Below are positions 8,846-18,878 of a DNA stretch of 63,812 nucleotides, piece by piece. The position numbers and the translations under genes were made by a program. The notes below the pieces were generated by a model that had not been told where the DNA came from, made no database searches, and worked only from the letters and a program-made list of their open reading frames with translations. Source of the stretch: Catenibacterium sp. co_0103 (GTDB lineage Bacteria > Bacillota_I > Bacilli_A > Erysipelotrichales > Coprobacillaceae); contig NZ_RCYB01000005.1 in NCBI RefSeq assembly GCF_004168205.1, forward strand, positions 1 through 63,812, written 5' to 3'. Position 1 is the first letter of the stretch; each line of letters begins with the position of its first letter.

Positions 8846-9561
8846 AAAGACTTATATTAATTGTGCTTCGTTTTTTCTTTGAATTACCCGTACTGATCTT
8901 CCAGTTAAAACATATCAAGAAGCATAAGGATACGATTCCTTTTGAAAATCGTATTGACTGGACAAGAAGACTTTTAAAGAAAGCAACTAAAAGAGCACGT
9001 GTTAATCTAACTATTACAGGTACAGAATATCTTCCTGAAACAGATGGTTTCTTTGTAGCTCCAAACCATCAGGGATTATTTGATATCCTTGCATTATTTG
9101 ACAGTATTGAACGTCCTTTCAAGATTGTCTTTAAAAAAGAACTATTAGATGTTATCTTCTTAAGAGATGTGGCTGAATTCATGGAATATCCTGCCATTGA
9201 TCGTACAAACTTAAGAGCTTCTATGAAGCTTATGAGACAGGTTAAAAAGGAAATGTCTGAAGGTATCCCTTATGTGATCTTCCCAGAAGGAACACGTTCT
9301 AAAAAGGGAAATGAATTATTAGAATTCAAGGGTGGTTCATTTAAACCAGCTATGGATGCACAGGTGCCAATTATTCCATGTGTTATGCATAACTGTTTTA
9401 AAGTATTAGATAGTAATTCTATTAAGAGAGTTGATTGTGGTATTCATTATCTATCACCAATCCCTTATGAAGAATATAAGGATATGAATAGTGTGGAAGT
9501 AGCTAATCTTGTACAAACAAGAATACAGACTAAAATGAATGAACTCGAAGAACGTGCTTAG
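8842..9561 (+). CDS. plsC: 1-acyl-sn-glycerol-3-phosphate acyltransferase family
   Basis: A 239-residue PlsC-family acyltransferase. It has an N-terminal hydrophobic segment (about 4-20) for membrane association, the catalytic NHQGLFD (the NHx4D motif, near residue 74), the FPEGTRS substrate motif near residue 150 and the downstream VPIIPC block. Members acylate lysophosphatidic acid to phosphatidic acid in membrane lipid synthesis. The start overlaps folA by 4 bases (ATGA), so it is the last gene of the thyA-folA-plsC unit. The acyl donor and precise acceptor are not determined by the sequence. Confidence 0.88.
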   Translation: MKRLILIVLRFFFELPVLIFQLKHIKKHKDTIPFENRIDWTRRLLKKATKRARVNLTITGTEYLPETDGFFVAPNHQGLFDILALFDSIERPFKIVFKKELLDVIFLRDVAEFMEYPAIDRTNLRASMKLMRQVKKEMSEGIPYVIFPEGTRSKKGNELLEFKGGSFKPAMDAQVPIIPCVMHNCFKVLDSNSIKRVDCGIHYLSPIPYEEYKDMNSVEVANLVQTRIQTKMNELEERA

Positions 9562-9576
9562 GTATGTTCTTTTTTT
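9549..9576 (+). terminator. Rho-independent terminator after plsC
   Basis: AGAACGT/ATGTTCT stem (9549-9555 with 9564-9570, one G-T pair) followed by a T-run. The 5' arm is inside the plsC coding end. Confidence 0.75.
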
Positions 9577-9604
9577 CATGAAACTATAAATAGAAGGGAT
9601 AATT

Positions 9605-9613
9605 TGGTATAAT
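9605..9613 (+). promoter_or_regulatory. Extended -10 promoter before dnaE
   Basis: TGGTATAAT, an extended -10 element, lies 27 bases before the dnaE start. No good -35 is seen at the expected distance, as is common with extended -10 promoters. Confidence 0.6.
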
Positions 9614-9639
9614 GGGTGAACAAGGAAGGAGAGGATCCT

Positions 9640-12600
9640 ATGTTTGGACACTTACAGATTAAAAGTGCTTATAGCTTTCAGGAGAGTACAATACTTATTC
9701 AATCTCTTATAGACAACGCAAAATCAAAACATATCCAGGCTCTTGCCTTAACAGATGATAATAACATGTATGGGGCCTATGAATTCTATGAAGCATGTAC
9801 AAAAGCTTCAATTAAACCAATACTAGGTGTGAATGCCTCTATAATGTTTAATGATGATTTAATACATTTATTACTTTATGCACGTGATGATGTAGGTTAT
9901 AAAGACTTAGTACGTATTGTGAGTGATATTAATCTCAATGAGAATAAAGCTATCACATTGAAAGCTTTATCCAACTATCGTGATCATCTTTATATTGTTT
10001 CTCATGAATATGAAGATAGACTCATTGAACAAGAAGCAACAAGTAAAGAAGATTTATTAACACATGCACAAACAGAACGACCAGTAATGAGCTTTATGAA
10101 GACTATGAAGAGTTTTTTTGGTGCCTCTTATCGTATTATGATTGTAGAAGATGGGATTAAAGGACATTCACTTCGTAACCAAACACTTATTAAATATGCT
10201 CAATTCTTAGATATTCCCTGTATCTGGGGTAATGATGTGCGTTACTTGCATTCTCATGATGCTTTCACATTAGATTTATTACAAGCTTCTAAAAAAGGAG
10301 AAGTTTTGAATAAGGATCATGAACCACTTACAACTGACCGTTACTTAAAATCAGAAAAAGAAATCAGAGAGATATTTGGGCGTTATCCAGATATTATTAA
10401 AAATACAGAAGAAATGCTTGATAACTGTTATGGGTCTATCCAAAAGGCAGAAAATGGTCTTCCTCACTACAAAACACCTACAGGTGATAGTGGGGCATAT
10501 TTAAGACATTTATGTATTAAAGGATTGAAACAACGCTTTAAAAATCAGCCTATCACAGATGACTATAAAGATCGTTTACTCTATGAATTAAAAACTATTC
10601 ATACAATGGGTTATGATGATTATTTTTTGATTGTATTTGATTATGTACAATATGCAAAGAAACATGGTATACTCGTAGGCCCTGGAAGAGGATCTGCCGC
10701 AGGTTCACTTGTTGCCTATTGTTTAGGTATCACAAATATTGATCCATTAAAATATGATCTGCTCTTTGAACGTTTCTTAAATCCAGAAAGAGTATCCATG
10801 CCAGATATTGATGTAGACTTCCAGGATGATCGTCGTGATGAAGTCATTCAATATGTATGCGATAAATATGGACATGATCATGTGGCTCAGATTGTCGCTT
10901 TTTCTACCTATGGTCCTCGTGTTGCGATAAAAGATATAGGAAAAGTGATGGGAATCCCCTTACCAAGACTAGAAATGATTGCGAAGATGGTTCCTACTGC
11001 CCCTAAACATCGTAAAAGTATTACTGAAGTCTATTCTACAAGTGCTTCATTCCAGGATATGATTCAAAAAGATCCAGTTCTTTCACGTCTTATTGCGCCT
11101 ATGAGCTTAGTAGAATATTTACCACGTAATATTACTATGCATGCAGCTGGTGTTGTCTTATCCTATGAACCATTAAGAGATGTAGTTCCTTTAGTTATTG
11201 GTCCTAGTGATATGATCATGAGTCAGTACTCTAAGGACTATATTGAAAAAACAGGACTCCTTAAGATGGACTTTCTAGGCTTAAAGAACCTCACTATGAT
11301 TGACTATATTATGAAAGATATTGAAAGAAAATTAGGGAAAACATTCTCTATTAACACAATACCTCTTAATGATGCACGTACTTATCATCTTATTTCTCGT
11401 GGAGATACAACAGGTGTCTTCCAATTAGAATCAAGTGGTATGCGCTCATTACTTAAGAAGATGAAACCTGAATGCTTTGATGATATCGTTGCAGCCATTG
11501 CCTTATATAGACCAGGCCCAATGGAAAATATTCCCCTTTATCTAGAGGGTAGAAAGAATAAAAACAATATTACTTACTTGCTTAAAGAACTAGAACCTAT
11601 TTTAAAATCTACCTATGGTATTATGATCTATCAGGAACAGATTATGCAGATTGCCCAGGTTATCGCTGGATTCTCTTTAGGACGTGCAGATATATTAAGA
11701 AAAGCTGTGTCCAGCAAAGATGAAAGCATGATGGCAGGTATGAAGGAAGAATTTATTCAAGGGGCTATTAAAAAAGGCTTTAAAGAGGATGTTGCCACAA
11801 GGCTTTATCAGATGATAGAAAAGTTTGCGAACTATGGATTTAATAAGAGTCATTCTGTTGCTTATGGGTATGTGGCTTATCAATTAGCTTACTTAAAGGC
11901 TAATTATCCACTCTATTTCTTTGCATCTATTCTTTCTAATGAATCAGGTTCTGCTTCTAGTAAGATGCGCACAATTGAAGAATCTAAACGCTATGGAGTT
12001 AAGATTCTTCCACCTTCTATCAATTACTCTTATTCACGTTTTATGGTAGAAGAAGGTGGTATTCGTTATTCATTAGTTTCTATTAAGAATGTAGGTTCTG
12101 CAGGTTATAAGATGATACTTAAAGAAAGAGAAAAAGGTCTCTTTAAAGATATGTATGATTTCTTAGCTCGTATACCTTCTCTTTCATCTAAGATGTTAGA
12201 AAGTTTAATAGATGCAGGGGCTTTTGATGAATTTAATAAAAATCGTGCCTATTTACGTAAGAATATTTCACTCATGATGGAATATATACAATTAGGGGTC
12301 GATGAAAAACCAATCTTTGAAGAAGTCAGAGAAAATAAATTTGAACGTTTAGAAAGAGAAAAAGAAGTACTCGGACTTTATATATCTACACATCCTATTG
12401 TCTATGCAAAACAGAAGATTAAACATCCTTTAGTTAATCTCATAGATGTAGAAAACTATATGGATCGTACAATACCAGTTGTATGTTCTATTAGTTCAGT
12501 GCGTGCCATTGTAGATAAGAAAGGAAGAGAAATGGCTTTTATTGAAGGTCAGGATGAAACAGGGCAGGTAGAATTTGTCTGTTTCTCTAACCAATATGAA

Positions 12601-12705
12601 CGTTATAAGAATATATTTGAAAGAGGTAAGACTATGGAAATGAATGTGCGTGTTCAATACCGTGATCGCTTATCTCTTATTATTAATCAAGTAAAGGAGT
12701 TATAA
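9640..12705 (+). CDS. dnaE: DNA polymerase III alpha subunit, DnaE type
   Basis: A 1021-residue C-family polymerase, somewhat shorter than the roughly 1100 residues usual for Firmicute DnaE. Domains in order: PHP (1-200), catalytic core with GPGRGSAAGSLVAYCLGIT and the catalytic aspartates in PDIDVDFQDDRRDEV (about 385-400), FLGLKNLTMID, the GVFQLESSGM and YRPGPM blocks, a helix-hairpin-helix region, and a C-terminal OB fold (about 920-1021). The PHP metal site looks lost: HLQIKS replaces the usual HLHxHS and LTDDNNM replaces LTDHGNM, so proofreading or phosphatase activity from this domain is not expected. The ATG at 9640 follows AGGAGAGG. polA follows after 1 base. Confidence 0.95.
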   Translation: MFGHLQIKSAYSFQESTILIQSLIDNAKSKHIQALALTDDNNMYGAYEFYEACTKASIKPILGVNASIMFNDDLIHLLLYARDDVGYKDLVRIVSDINLNENKAITLKALSNYRDHLYIVSHEYEDRLIEQEATSKEDLLTHAQTERPVMSFMKTMKSFFGASYRIMIVEDGIKGHSLRNQTLIKYAQFLDIPCIWGNDVRYLHSHDAFTLDLLQASKKGEVLNKDHEPLTTDRYLKSEKEIREIFGRYPDIIKNTEEMLDNCYGSIQKAENGLPHYKTPTGDSGAYLRHLCIKGLKQRFKNQPITDDYKDRLLYELKTIHTMGYDDYFLIVFDYVQYAKKHGILVGPGRGSAAGSLVAYCLGITNIDPLKYDLLFERFLNPERVSMPDIDVDFQDDRRDEVIQYVCDKYGHDHVAQIVAFSTYGPRVAIKDIGKVMGIPLPRLEMIAKMVPTAPKHRKSITEVYSTSASFQDMIQKDPVLSRLIAPMSLVEYLPRNITMHAAGVVLSYEPLRDVVPLVIGPSDMIMSQYSKDYIEKTGLLKMDFLGLKNLTMIDYIMKDIERKLGKTFSINTIPLNDARTYHLISRGDTTGVFQLESSGMRSLLKKMKPECFDDIVAAIALYRPGPMENIPLYLEGRKNKNNITYLLKELEPILKSTYGIMIYQEQIMQIAQVIAGFSLGRADILRKAVSSKDESMMAGMKEEFIQGAIKKGFKEDVATRLYQMIEKFANYGFNKSHSVAYGYVAYQLAYLKANYPLYFFASILSNESGSASSKMRTIEESKRYGVKILPPSINYSYSRFMVEEGGIRYSLVSIKNVGSAGYKMILKEREKGLFKDMYDFLARIPSLSSKMLESLIDAGAFDEFNKNRAYLRKNISLMMEYIQLGVDEKPIFEEVRENKFERLEREKEVLGLYISTHPIVYAKQKIKHPLVNLIDVENYMDRTIPVVCSISSVRAIVDKKGREMAFIEGQDETGQVEFVCFSNQYERYKNIFERGKTMEMNVRVQYRDRLSLIINQVKEL

Positions 12706-12706
12706 A

Positions 12707-15310
12707 ATGGAAGAATTAATATTAATAGATGGGAACTCATTACTATTTAAAGCATTCTATGCTACTAGCTATACGGGTAACTATATGGTCAATCGTAATG
12801 GTATTCCCACTAATGGTGTCTATGGCTTTGCACGTATGGTGGAAAAAATCATCAGTATCAATCCTAAATATGTCATTGTTGCTTTTGACTATGGTAAGAA
12901 AACATTTCGTAATGAATTATTAGATACATATAAAGCTACACGAAAAGAAACACCACAGGAACTTGTTCCTCAATTTGCGCTTGCAAGAGAATACCTAACT
13001 GCTCATAACATCACTTGGTATGAAGTAGAAGGCTATGAAGGGGATGATATCATCGGTACACTTGTAGACTTTGGTGAAAAGAATAACTTAAAAGTTTCTG
13101 TTTATACAGGAGATAAGGATGCCAATCAGTTGATTTCATCTCAGACTACAATCTATCGTACCGTTAAAGGTGTTACTGAACTTGATATTTATAATGAACA
13201 GACTTTACTTGATAAATATGGTTTAAAGCCAGATCAGTTTAGAGATTTCTTAGGACTCATGGGTGATAGTTCTGATAATATCCCGGGTATTAAAGGTGTT
13301 GGTGAAAAGACTGCATTAAAACTATTACATCAATATGGCACTATTGAAGGATTACAGGAACATCAGGATGAAATCAAAGGTAAGATGGGTGAAAAAATCA
13401 GAGCAGGTATGGAAGATGCCTTGATGAGTAAAAAATTAGCCACAATACTAAGAAATATACCAATAGATGTAGATTTAGAAAAAGCCACATATCAGGGCTA
13501 TGACTATGAAACACTCAAGTCATTCTATGAAAAATATGATATGAATTCTTTGATTAAATCTATGACGACTGAAGCAGCACCTAAAAAGGAATTGAAACTA
13601 GAAATAGTAGATCATATGCCTGAAATCACAAAGGACAGTGCTGTTTATCCTTCTATCTATGATACAAACTATCATCGTTCTATTATTCTAGGATATGGTA
13701 TTTATAATGATGAACAGGCTTATTTCATCTCTTATGAAAATGCATTAAAGGATGAATTATTCTTAGCTTACTTAAAGGATGAAAATAAGAAAAAGTATGG
13801 CTATGATATCAAGAGTGCTGTCATTGGTTCTAGATGGAATGGAATAGAAATCAATGGTTATACATTTGACTTATCACTTGCTTCTTATGTATTAGAACCA
13901 GCTGTTAAAGAAGAACTTAAATATGTTTGTACACATTTTGATTATGAAGGTGTGCAATATGATGAAGAAGTATTTGGAAAAGGTGCAAAGAAGCATATTC
14001 CAGAAGATGACATCTTAGCGAGTCATATTGTCTCTAAAGCCAAAGCTATTTATGAACTTAAAGATGTTGTCACTAAAGAATTAAAAGATAAAAATCAGTA
14101 TGAACTATATGAAGACATTGAACTTCCTGTCACACGTATCTTAGGAGAAATGGAATTTGCAGGTACTGAAATAGACTTAGATGTATTAAAGGAAATGGAT
14201 ACAGCTTTTGATGAAACAATTGAAAAACTAGCCAATGATATCTATCGTATCTCAGGTACTACATTCAATATCTCTTCACCTAAACAATTAGGTCAGGTTT
14301 TATTTGAAGATTTAGGATTAAAGGGTGGTAAGAAGATAAAGACTGGTTATTCTACAAGTCAGGATGTCTTAGAAAAAATTATTGATGCCCATCCCGTTGT
14401 TCCATTAGTATTAGAATATAGAATGTTGACTAAACTCTCTTCTACATACCTAAAAGGACTACAGGAGCAGGTATTCCCAGATAACAAAATTCACACAATC
14501 TATAAACAGACTCTTACTCATACAGGACGTCTCTCTTCTGTTGATCCAAATTTACAGAATATTCCAGTTAGAAGTGAAGAAGGAAAACTCATTAGAAAAG
14601 CCTTTGTATCACATAATGGCTATCTTGTATCTTTTGACTATTCACAGATTGAATTAAGAATACTTGCACATATGGCTCATGTCACTAATTTGATTGATGC
14701 CTTTAATCAAGGCAAAGATATCCATAGACATACTGCAGCTTTAGTATTTGGCGTAAAGGATGAAGAAGTCTCTCCACAAATGCGTTCACAGGCAAAAGCC
14801 GTTAACTTTGGTATTATTTATGGTATGAGTGAATTTAGACTGTCTAAAGATATTGGTATGTCTATTTCAGAAGCAAGAGACTTTATTAATAAATATTTTG
14901 AAACATATCCAGAAGTAAAAACATATATGGATGAAGTTGTAGAAACATGTAAGAAACAGGGTTATGTCTCTACACTACTTAATAGAAAAAGATATATTCC
15001 TACAATCAATGATAAGAACTTCATGGTACGCCAGCAGGCGCAAAGATATGCAATGAATACACCAATCCAGGGAACAGGTGCGGATATTCTAAAACTTGCG
15101 ATGATTGAAGTAGATAAAGCACTTAAAGAAAAACATCTCAAATCTCAGATGATCTTACAGGTGCACGATGAACTGATTTTTGATGTATTTGAAGATGAAT
15201 TAGAAGAAGTCATGTCTTTAGTAAAAGAAAAGATGGAAAACTGCATTAAGATGGATGTCCCTCTTATTGTAGAAGGCAACTATGCCAAGAACTGGTGTGA
15301 ATTAAAATAA
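12707..15310 (+). CDS. polA: DNA polymerase I
   Basis: An 867-residue family A polymerase. The N-terminal 290 residues are the 5'-3' exonuclease (LIDGNSLLFKAFYA, AFDYGKKTFRNE, GYEGDDIIGTL, GDKDANQL, GDSSDNIPGIKGVGEKTA). Residues about 300-470 correspond to the 3'-5' exonuclease fold but lack the DxE metal motif, so proofreading is probably absent, as in other Firmicute PolA proteins. The polymerase domain has motif A DYSQIELRILAH, motif B RSQAKAVNFGIIYG and motif C VHDELIFD. It serves Okazaki fragment maturation and repair. It sits between dnaE and mutM with nearly no spacing. Confidence 0.96.
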   Translation: MEELILIDGNSLLFKAFYATSYTGNYMVNRNGIPTNGVYGFARMVEKIISINPKYVIVAFDYGKKTFRNELLDTYKATRKETPQELVPQFALAREYLTAHNITWYEVEGYEGDDIIGTLVDFGEKNNLKVSVYTGDKDANQLISSQTTIYRTVKGVTELDIYNEQTLLDKYGLKPDQFRDFLGLMGDSSDNIPGIKGVGEKTALKLLHQYGTIEGLQEHQDEIKGKMGEKIRAGMEDALMSKKLATILRNIPIDVDLEKATYQGYDYETLKSFYEKYDMNSLIKSMTTEAAPKKELKLEIVDHMPEITKDSAVYPSIYDTNYHRSIILGYGIYNDEQAYFISYENALKDELFLAYLKDENKKKYGYDIKSAVIGSRWNGIEINGYTFDLSLASYVLEPAVKEELKYVCTHFDYEGVQYDEEVFGKGAKKHIPEDDILASHIVSKAKAIYELKDVVTKELKDKNQYELYEDIELPVTRILGEMEFAGTEIDLDVLKEMDTAFDETIEKLANDIYRISGTTFNISSPKQLGQVLFEDLGLKGGKKIKTGYSTSQDVLEKIIDAHPVVPLVLEYRMLTKLSSTYLKGLQEQVFPDNKIHTIYKQTLTHTGRLSSVDPNLQNIPVRSEEGKLIRKAFVSHNGYLVSFDYSQIELRILAHMAHVTNLIDAFNQGKDIHRHTAALVFGVKDEEVSPQMRSQAKAVNFGIIYGMSEFRLSKDIGMSISEARDFINKYFETYPEVKTYMDEVVETCKKQGYVSTLLNRKRYIPTINDKNFMVRQQAQRYAMNTPIQGTGADILKLAMIEVDKALKEKHLKSQMILQVHDELIFDVFEDELEEVMSLVKEKMENCIKMDVPLIVEGNYAKNWCELK

Positions 15311-16122
15311 TGCCTGAATTACCAGAAGTAGAAACAGTACGAAGAACCTTAAAGAACTTCGTACTTCATAAAACAATTGACTCTATAGAAGTACGTTATC
15401 CACGTATTATTGATGGAGATGTAGAGACATTCGTCACTACACTCATTCATCAATCTATTTGTGATATAGACAGACATGGTAAATATTTGATCTTTATTTT
15501 AGATCATGATGCATTTATTTCTCATCTTAGAATGGAAGGGAAATACAATATAAAAATGAAAGATGAACCCTATGATAAACATGATCATATTATCTTTCAT
15601 ATGACAGATGGCACAGATCTTCGTTATAACGATACAAGAAAGTTTGGTCGTATGCAGTTAGTAGACAAAGAACACTATCGTGAATATCCACCACTTAATC
15701 GTTTAGGTCAGGAACCAATGGATGCTTCTTTTGATTACATCTATCCACGTATCCATCAAAGTCATTTGCCTATTAAACAATTATTATTAGATCAGTCTAT
15801 TTTTACTGGTATAGGAAATATCTATGCGAATGAAATATGTTTTAGAATGGGGATGGATCCTCGTACAAGAGGAGATAGACTTTCAAAGAAACGTATTTTA
15901 GAATTAATAGAGGTATCCAGTACTATTTTAAAGGAAGCCATTGCTCAGGGCGGGACAACCATCCATTCATTTGATGCCAATGGCATCCATGGCTTATTTC
16001 AGGTTACTTTATCTGTTCATGCACAAACAACATGTTCAAAGTGCAAGGGACCTATTAAGAAAATCACAATTGCAGGAAGAGGAACATATTATTGTCCTCA
16101 CTGTCAGAAACGGAGGTATTAA
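15310..16122 (+). CDS. mutM: formamidopyrimidine-DNA glycosylase
   Basis: A 270-residue Fpg. The catalytic N-terminus MPELPEVETVRRTL (proline 2, glutamate 3) is intact, as are the lysine in RMEGKYN, the QSIFTGIGNIYANE helix-two-turn-helix and the C-terminal zinc finger (CSKCKGPIKK ... YYCPHCQ). It removes oxidised purines such as 8-oxoguanine and cleaves at the abasic site. The start overlaps the polA stop by one base. The polA-mutM-coaE neighbourhood is conserved in Firmicutes. Confidence 0.95.
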   Translation: MPELPEVETVRRTLKNFVLHKTIDSIEVRYPRIIDGDVETFVTTLIHQSICDIDRHGKYLIFILDHDAFISHLRMEGKYNIKMKDEPYDKHDHIIFHMTDGTDLRYNDTRKFGRMQLVDKEHYREYPPLNRLGQEPMDASFDYIYPRIHQSHLPIKQLLLDQSIFTGIGNIYANEICFRMGMDPRTRGDRLSKKRILELIEVSSTILKEAIAQGGTTIHSFDANGIHGLFQVTLSVHAQTTCSKCKGPIKKITIAGRGTYYCPHCQKRRY

Positions 16123-16124
16123 AT

Positions 16125-17078
16125 ATGTTGAATTGGGGTGTAATAGGATTAGGAAGAATTGCCCAGAGATTCTGTGAGAGTCTCTCTCATTTTGATGAAG
16201 CATGCTTTTATGCAGGGGCATCACATAATCCAAAAAAAAGACAACAATTTAAAGAACTCTATCATCCAGAAAAACTCTATGATGATTATATGAAGTTACT
16301 AGAAGATGAGAATGTAGACATTGTCTATATCGCATTGCCACATGCCTCTCATTACAAGTATGCATTAGAATCAATGAAACATCATAAAGCTGTTTTAGTA
16401 GAAAAACCAGCCACCTTGACAAGCAAAGAAATAAGAACACTCTGTGAATATTCAGAAAAAAATCATGTCTTTTTTATGGAGGCCATGAAATCTAGATTTA
16501 TTCCAATGATCAATCAAGTACATAAAGAAATAGAAAAAGGTATTATTGGAGATATTGTTTCTATAGAAAACCATTTCCAATCCATTGTACCTTATGATGA
16601 ACATTCTTATATTTATGATCCAAAACAAGGTGGTGCATTATATGATATAGGTATATATAATATTGCGACTGTCTTAGATTTTGTGAAGAGTTCAGTTGTT
16701 TCTATTTCTAATGATGTGAAAGTAGAACATGGTGTAGATGTTCACGATTCGATTACTCTAGAATTTGAAAATGGTGTCAAAGCTTTTATGGAAGCGTCAC
16801 TTGATGGACCGGTAAGAAAAGATATGATTATTACAGGTACTAAAGGGACTATCACACTAGATCCATTCTATCGTCCTACAAAAGCAGTTATTTCATTTAA
16901 TGGTGAATCTTTTACAGGAGAAATCCCTTATGATATCGATGATTTCCATACTGAAATAGAAGCCTGTCATGAAGCTATTGCCTATATTAAGGTAGAAAGT
17001 GATCGTATGAGTCATCAGGATAGTATTGATTGTATTGAACTTATGGAACGTATTGGAGAAACAATATGCAGGTCATAG
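16125..17078 (+). CDS. Gfo/Idh/MocA-family NAD(P)-dependent oxidoreductase
   Basis: A 317-residue protein with an N-terminal Rossmann fold (WGVIGLGRIAQRF, residues 4-16) and the family's VEKPATLT motif near residue 97, followed by the mixed sheet domain with GGALYDIGIYNI. Members oxidise or reduce sugars, inositol or related compounds with NAD(P); the substrate cannot be predicted. The ATG at 16125 follows CGGAGG and the gene overlaps coaE by 13 bases, so it is embedded in the mutM-coaE replication/repair cluster where it is not normally found. A longer frame from 16092 is rejected because it would overlap mutM and lacks a binding site. Confidence 0.85.
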   Translation: MLNWGVIGLGRIAQRFCESLSHFDEACFYAGASHNPKKRQQFKELYHPEKLYDDYMKLLEDENVDIVYIALPHASHYKYALESMKHHKAVLVEKPATLTSKEIRTLCEYSEKNHVFFMEAMKSRFIPMINQVHKEIEKGIIGDIVSIENHFQSIVPYDEHSYIYDPKQGGALYDIGIYNIATVLDFVKSSVVSISNDVKVEHGVDVHDSITLEFENGVKAFMEASLDGPVRKDMIITGTKGTITLDPFYRPTKAVISFNGESFTGEIPYDIDDFHTEIEACHEAIAYIKVESDRMSHQDSIDCIELMERIGETICRS

Positions 17079-17638
17079 GACTCACTGGTGGTATTGCGAG
17101 TGGTAAAAGTACTGTCAGTTATTATCTGATCACTCATGGTTATGAAGTCATTGATGCAGATGATATCTCACGTCATGCCTTAGAACCGGCTACAGAGGCT
17201 TTTAAACAGGTTATAGAACATTTTCCTGTACTTGATAATGGAATCATCAATAGACAGAAACTTGCAGATATTATCTTTAATAATCAGAATGAAAAGAACT
17301 ATCTAGAAGGCATCCTACATCCCTATATTAGAAGCGTCATTGTACAAAAAATCAAACAATCTAAAAACAACATTGTTTTTATTGATGTACCATTACTCTT
17401 TGAGGCAGGCTGGGATGATTTATGTGATTCTACAATAGTGGTCAGCTGTGACAAAGAAACACAGATTCAAAGAGTCTTATCCCGTGACCATTGTACACGT
17501 ACGCAGGCATTAGACCGTATTAGAAATCAGATGTCTTTAGAAGACAAAGAACAACGTGCAGACTATATCATTAGAAACAATACAAACTACTATGATTTAG
17601 AAAAAGAAATACTCAAAGTCTTAAAGGAGGTGGAATGA
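17066..17638 (+). CDS. coaE: dephospho-CoA kinase
   Basis: A 190-residue kinase of normal size that performs the last step of coenzyme A synthesis. The P-loop is GLTGGIASGKST (5-16), with DADDISRHALEP for the substrate site, HPYIR, and DVPLLFEAGWDDLCD. The gene overlaps the oxidoreductase by 13 bases and is followed after 1 base by dnaB. An nrdR gene often found between coaE and dnaB in Firmicutes is absent here. Confidence 0.94.
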   Translation: MQVIGLTGGIASGKSTVSYYLITHGYEVIDADDISRHALEPATEAFKQVIEHFPVLDNGIINRQKLADIIFNNQNEKNYLEGILHPYIRSVIVQKIKQSKNNIVFIDVPLLFEAGWDDLCDSTIVVSCDKETQIQRVLSRDHCTRTQALDRIRNQMSLEDKEQRADYIIRNNTNYYDLEKEILKVLKEVE

Positions 17639-17639
17639 G

Positions 17640-18878
17640 ATGTTGTATGCGACAGATGTTTATTTAAGTGAACGTTCATTACCATTAAGTAATAATGATT
17701 GTGATATTCTCACTTATTTGTATGCCCCATTACTTAAAACACAGGCTTATAGTCTTTATATGTATTTGAATGTAGAATCTATGCGTATGCGTCATTTCCA
17801 TCAGCCTTGTGCAATCAGTCGATTAACTATGGCTTTAAATCTAGATTTAGAAGAACTAGATCAGGCAAGAAAGACTCTAGAAGGCTTAAGTTTACTTAAG
17901 TCCTACTATAAAGAATCAGAAGGACAGGGTGTCTATGTCTTTCACTTAATCACACCACTTTCTGTCAATGCCTTCTTTAGAAATCAGATACTTGCAGGTT
18001 TATTACAGAAGACAATCGGTGTAGAAGAATATACTAAAACAAAGAATTACTTCCGTTCAGGACTAGAAAAGCTCACTGAATATGAAGAAGTCACATCATG
18101 CTTTGAAGATGTCTTTACAATTGATTTATCACAAAACAAACCATTGAAACATGAATCGGGATATCAAGAAGAAGAAAGTGAACGTCCAATTATTAATTAC
18201 GATCTTACTCTCTTCTATGAAACATTGAAGGATTATCAGGTTCCTATGAAAATAGTGAATCGTAATGAAGATACAATTAAGCAGATTGCGACTCTTTATG
18301 CGATAGATCAATTATCTCTCGCCTTAATGGTTAAGGATGCGATTGTGGAAGGTAAGTTTAATCGTAAAGCTTTAGTAGAACAGGCTAAACGTTACTATAG
18401 TGCTGATTCAGCAAGTTCACTCAAAGAGGTCTATCACACTCAGCCCATCCAGCATGCTTCACCACAAACTGATGATGATAACTTAAACAAGCACTTTAGA
18501 TATCTAGAGACAATCTCACCTTATCAGCTATTAAAGAATAAGCAGGGAGGAAAAGAGCCAGCCCTTCATGATCTCAATATTGCGGAATCATTGATGGCTA
18601 TGGGACTTACTCCTGCAGTCACTAATATGTTGATAGAATATGTCTTAGGTAGATGTGATGGACGTTTAGAGAAGAACTATTGTGAAACAATAGGGGCTTC
18701 ATGGGTGAGAAAAGGATTAAAGACAGCTCGTGATGCCTATCAGGAGGTTCATAATACAAAAACTCAAAAAACAATCAAAAAGACTACAAAGAAAAAAGAA
18801 AATAAACCTGTAGAAGTCAGTGCGCAGGATCAAGAAGAATTAAGACGATTAATGGAAGGTCTAGGAGGTGATCTATGA
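17640..18878 (+). CDS. dnaB: replication initiation and membrane attachment protein DnaB (primosomal)
   Basis: A 412-residue protein. The N-terminal region (LLYAPLLKTQAYSLY, wing-helix DnaB/DnaD-N-like) and the later DnaD/DnaB-C-like helical block (PYQLLKNKQGGKEPALHDLNIAESLM, then MLIEYVLGRCDGRL) identify the Gram-positive primosomal DnaB, not the replicative helicase. A lysine-rich linker precedes the C-terminus. It helps load the helicase at oriC and at stalled forks together with DnaD and DnaI. Position between coaE and dnaI is the classic one. The start has AAGGAGG at 17624-17630 and the end overlaps dnaI by 4 bases. Confidence 0.85.
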   Translation: MLYATDVYLSERSLPLSNNDCDILTYLYAPLLKTQAYSLYMYLNVESMRMRHFHQPCAISRLTMALNLDLEELDQARKTLEGLSLLKSYYKESEGQGVYVFHLITPLSVNAFFRNQILAGLLQKTIGVEEYTKTKNYFRSGLEKLTEYEEVTSCFEDVFTIDLSQNKPLKHESGYQEEESERPIINYDLTLFYETLKDYQVPMKIVNRNEDTIKQIATLYAIDQLSLALMVKDAIVEGKFNRKALVEQAKRYYSADSASSLKEVYHTQPIQHASPQTDDDNLNKHFRYLETISPYQLLKNKQGGKEPALHDLNIAESLMAMGLTPAVTNMLIEYVLGRCDGRLEKNYCETIGASWVRKGLKTARDAYQEVHNTKTQKTIKKTTKKKENKPVEVSAQDQEELRRLMEGLGGDL

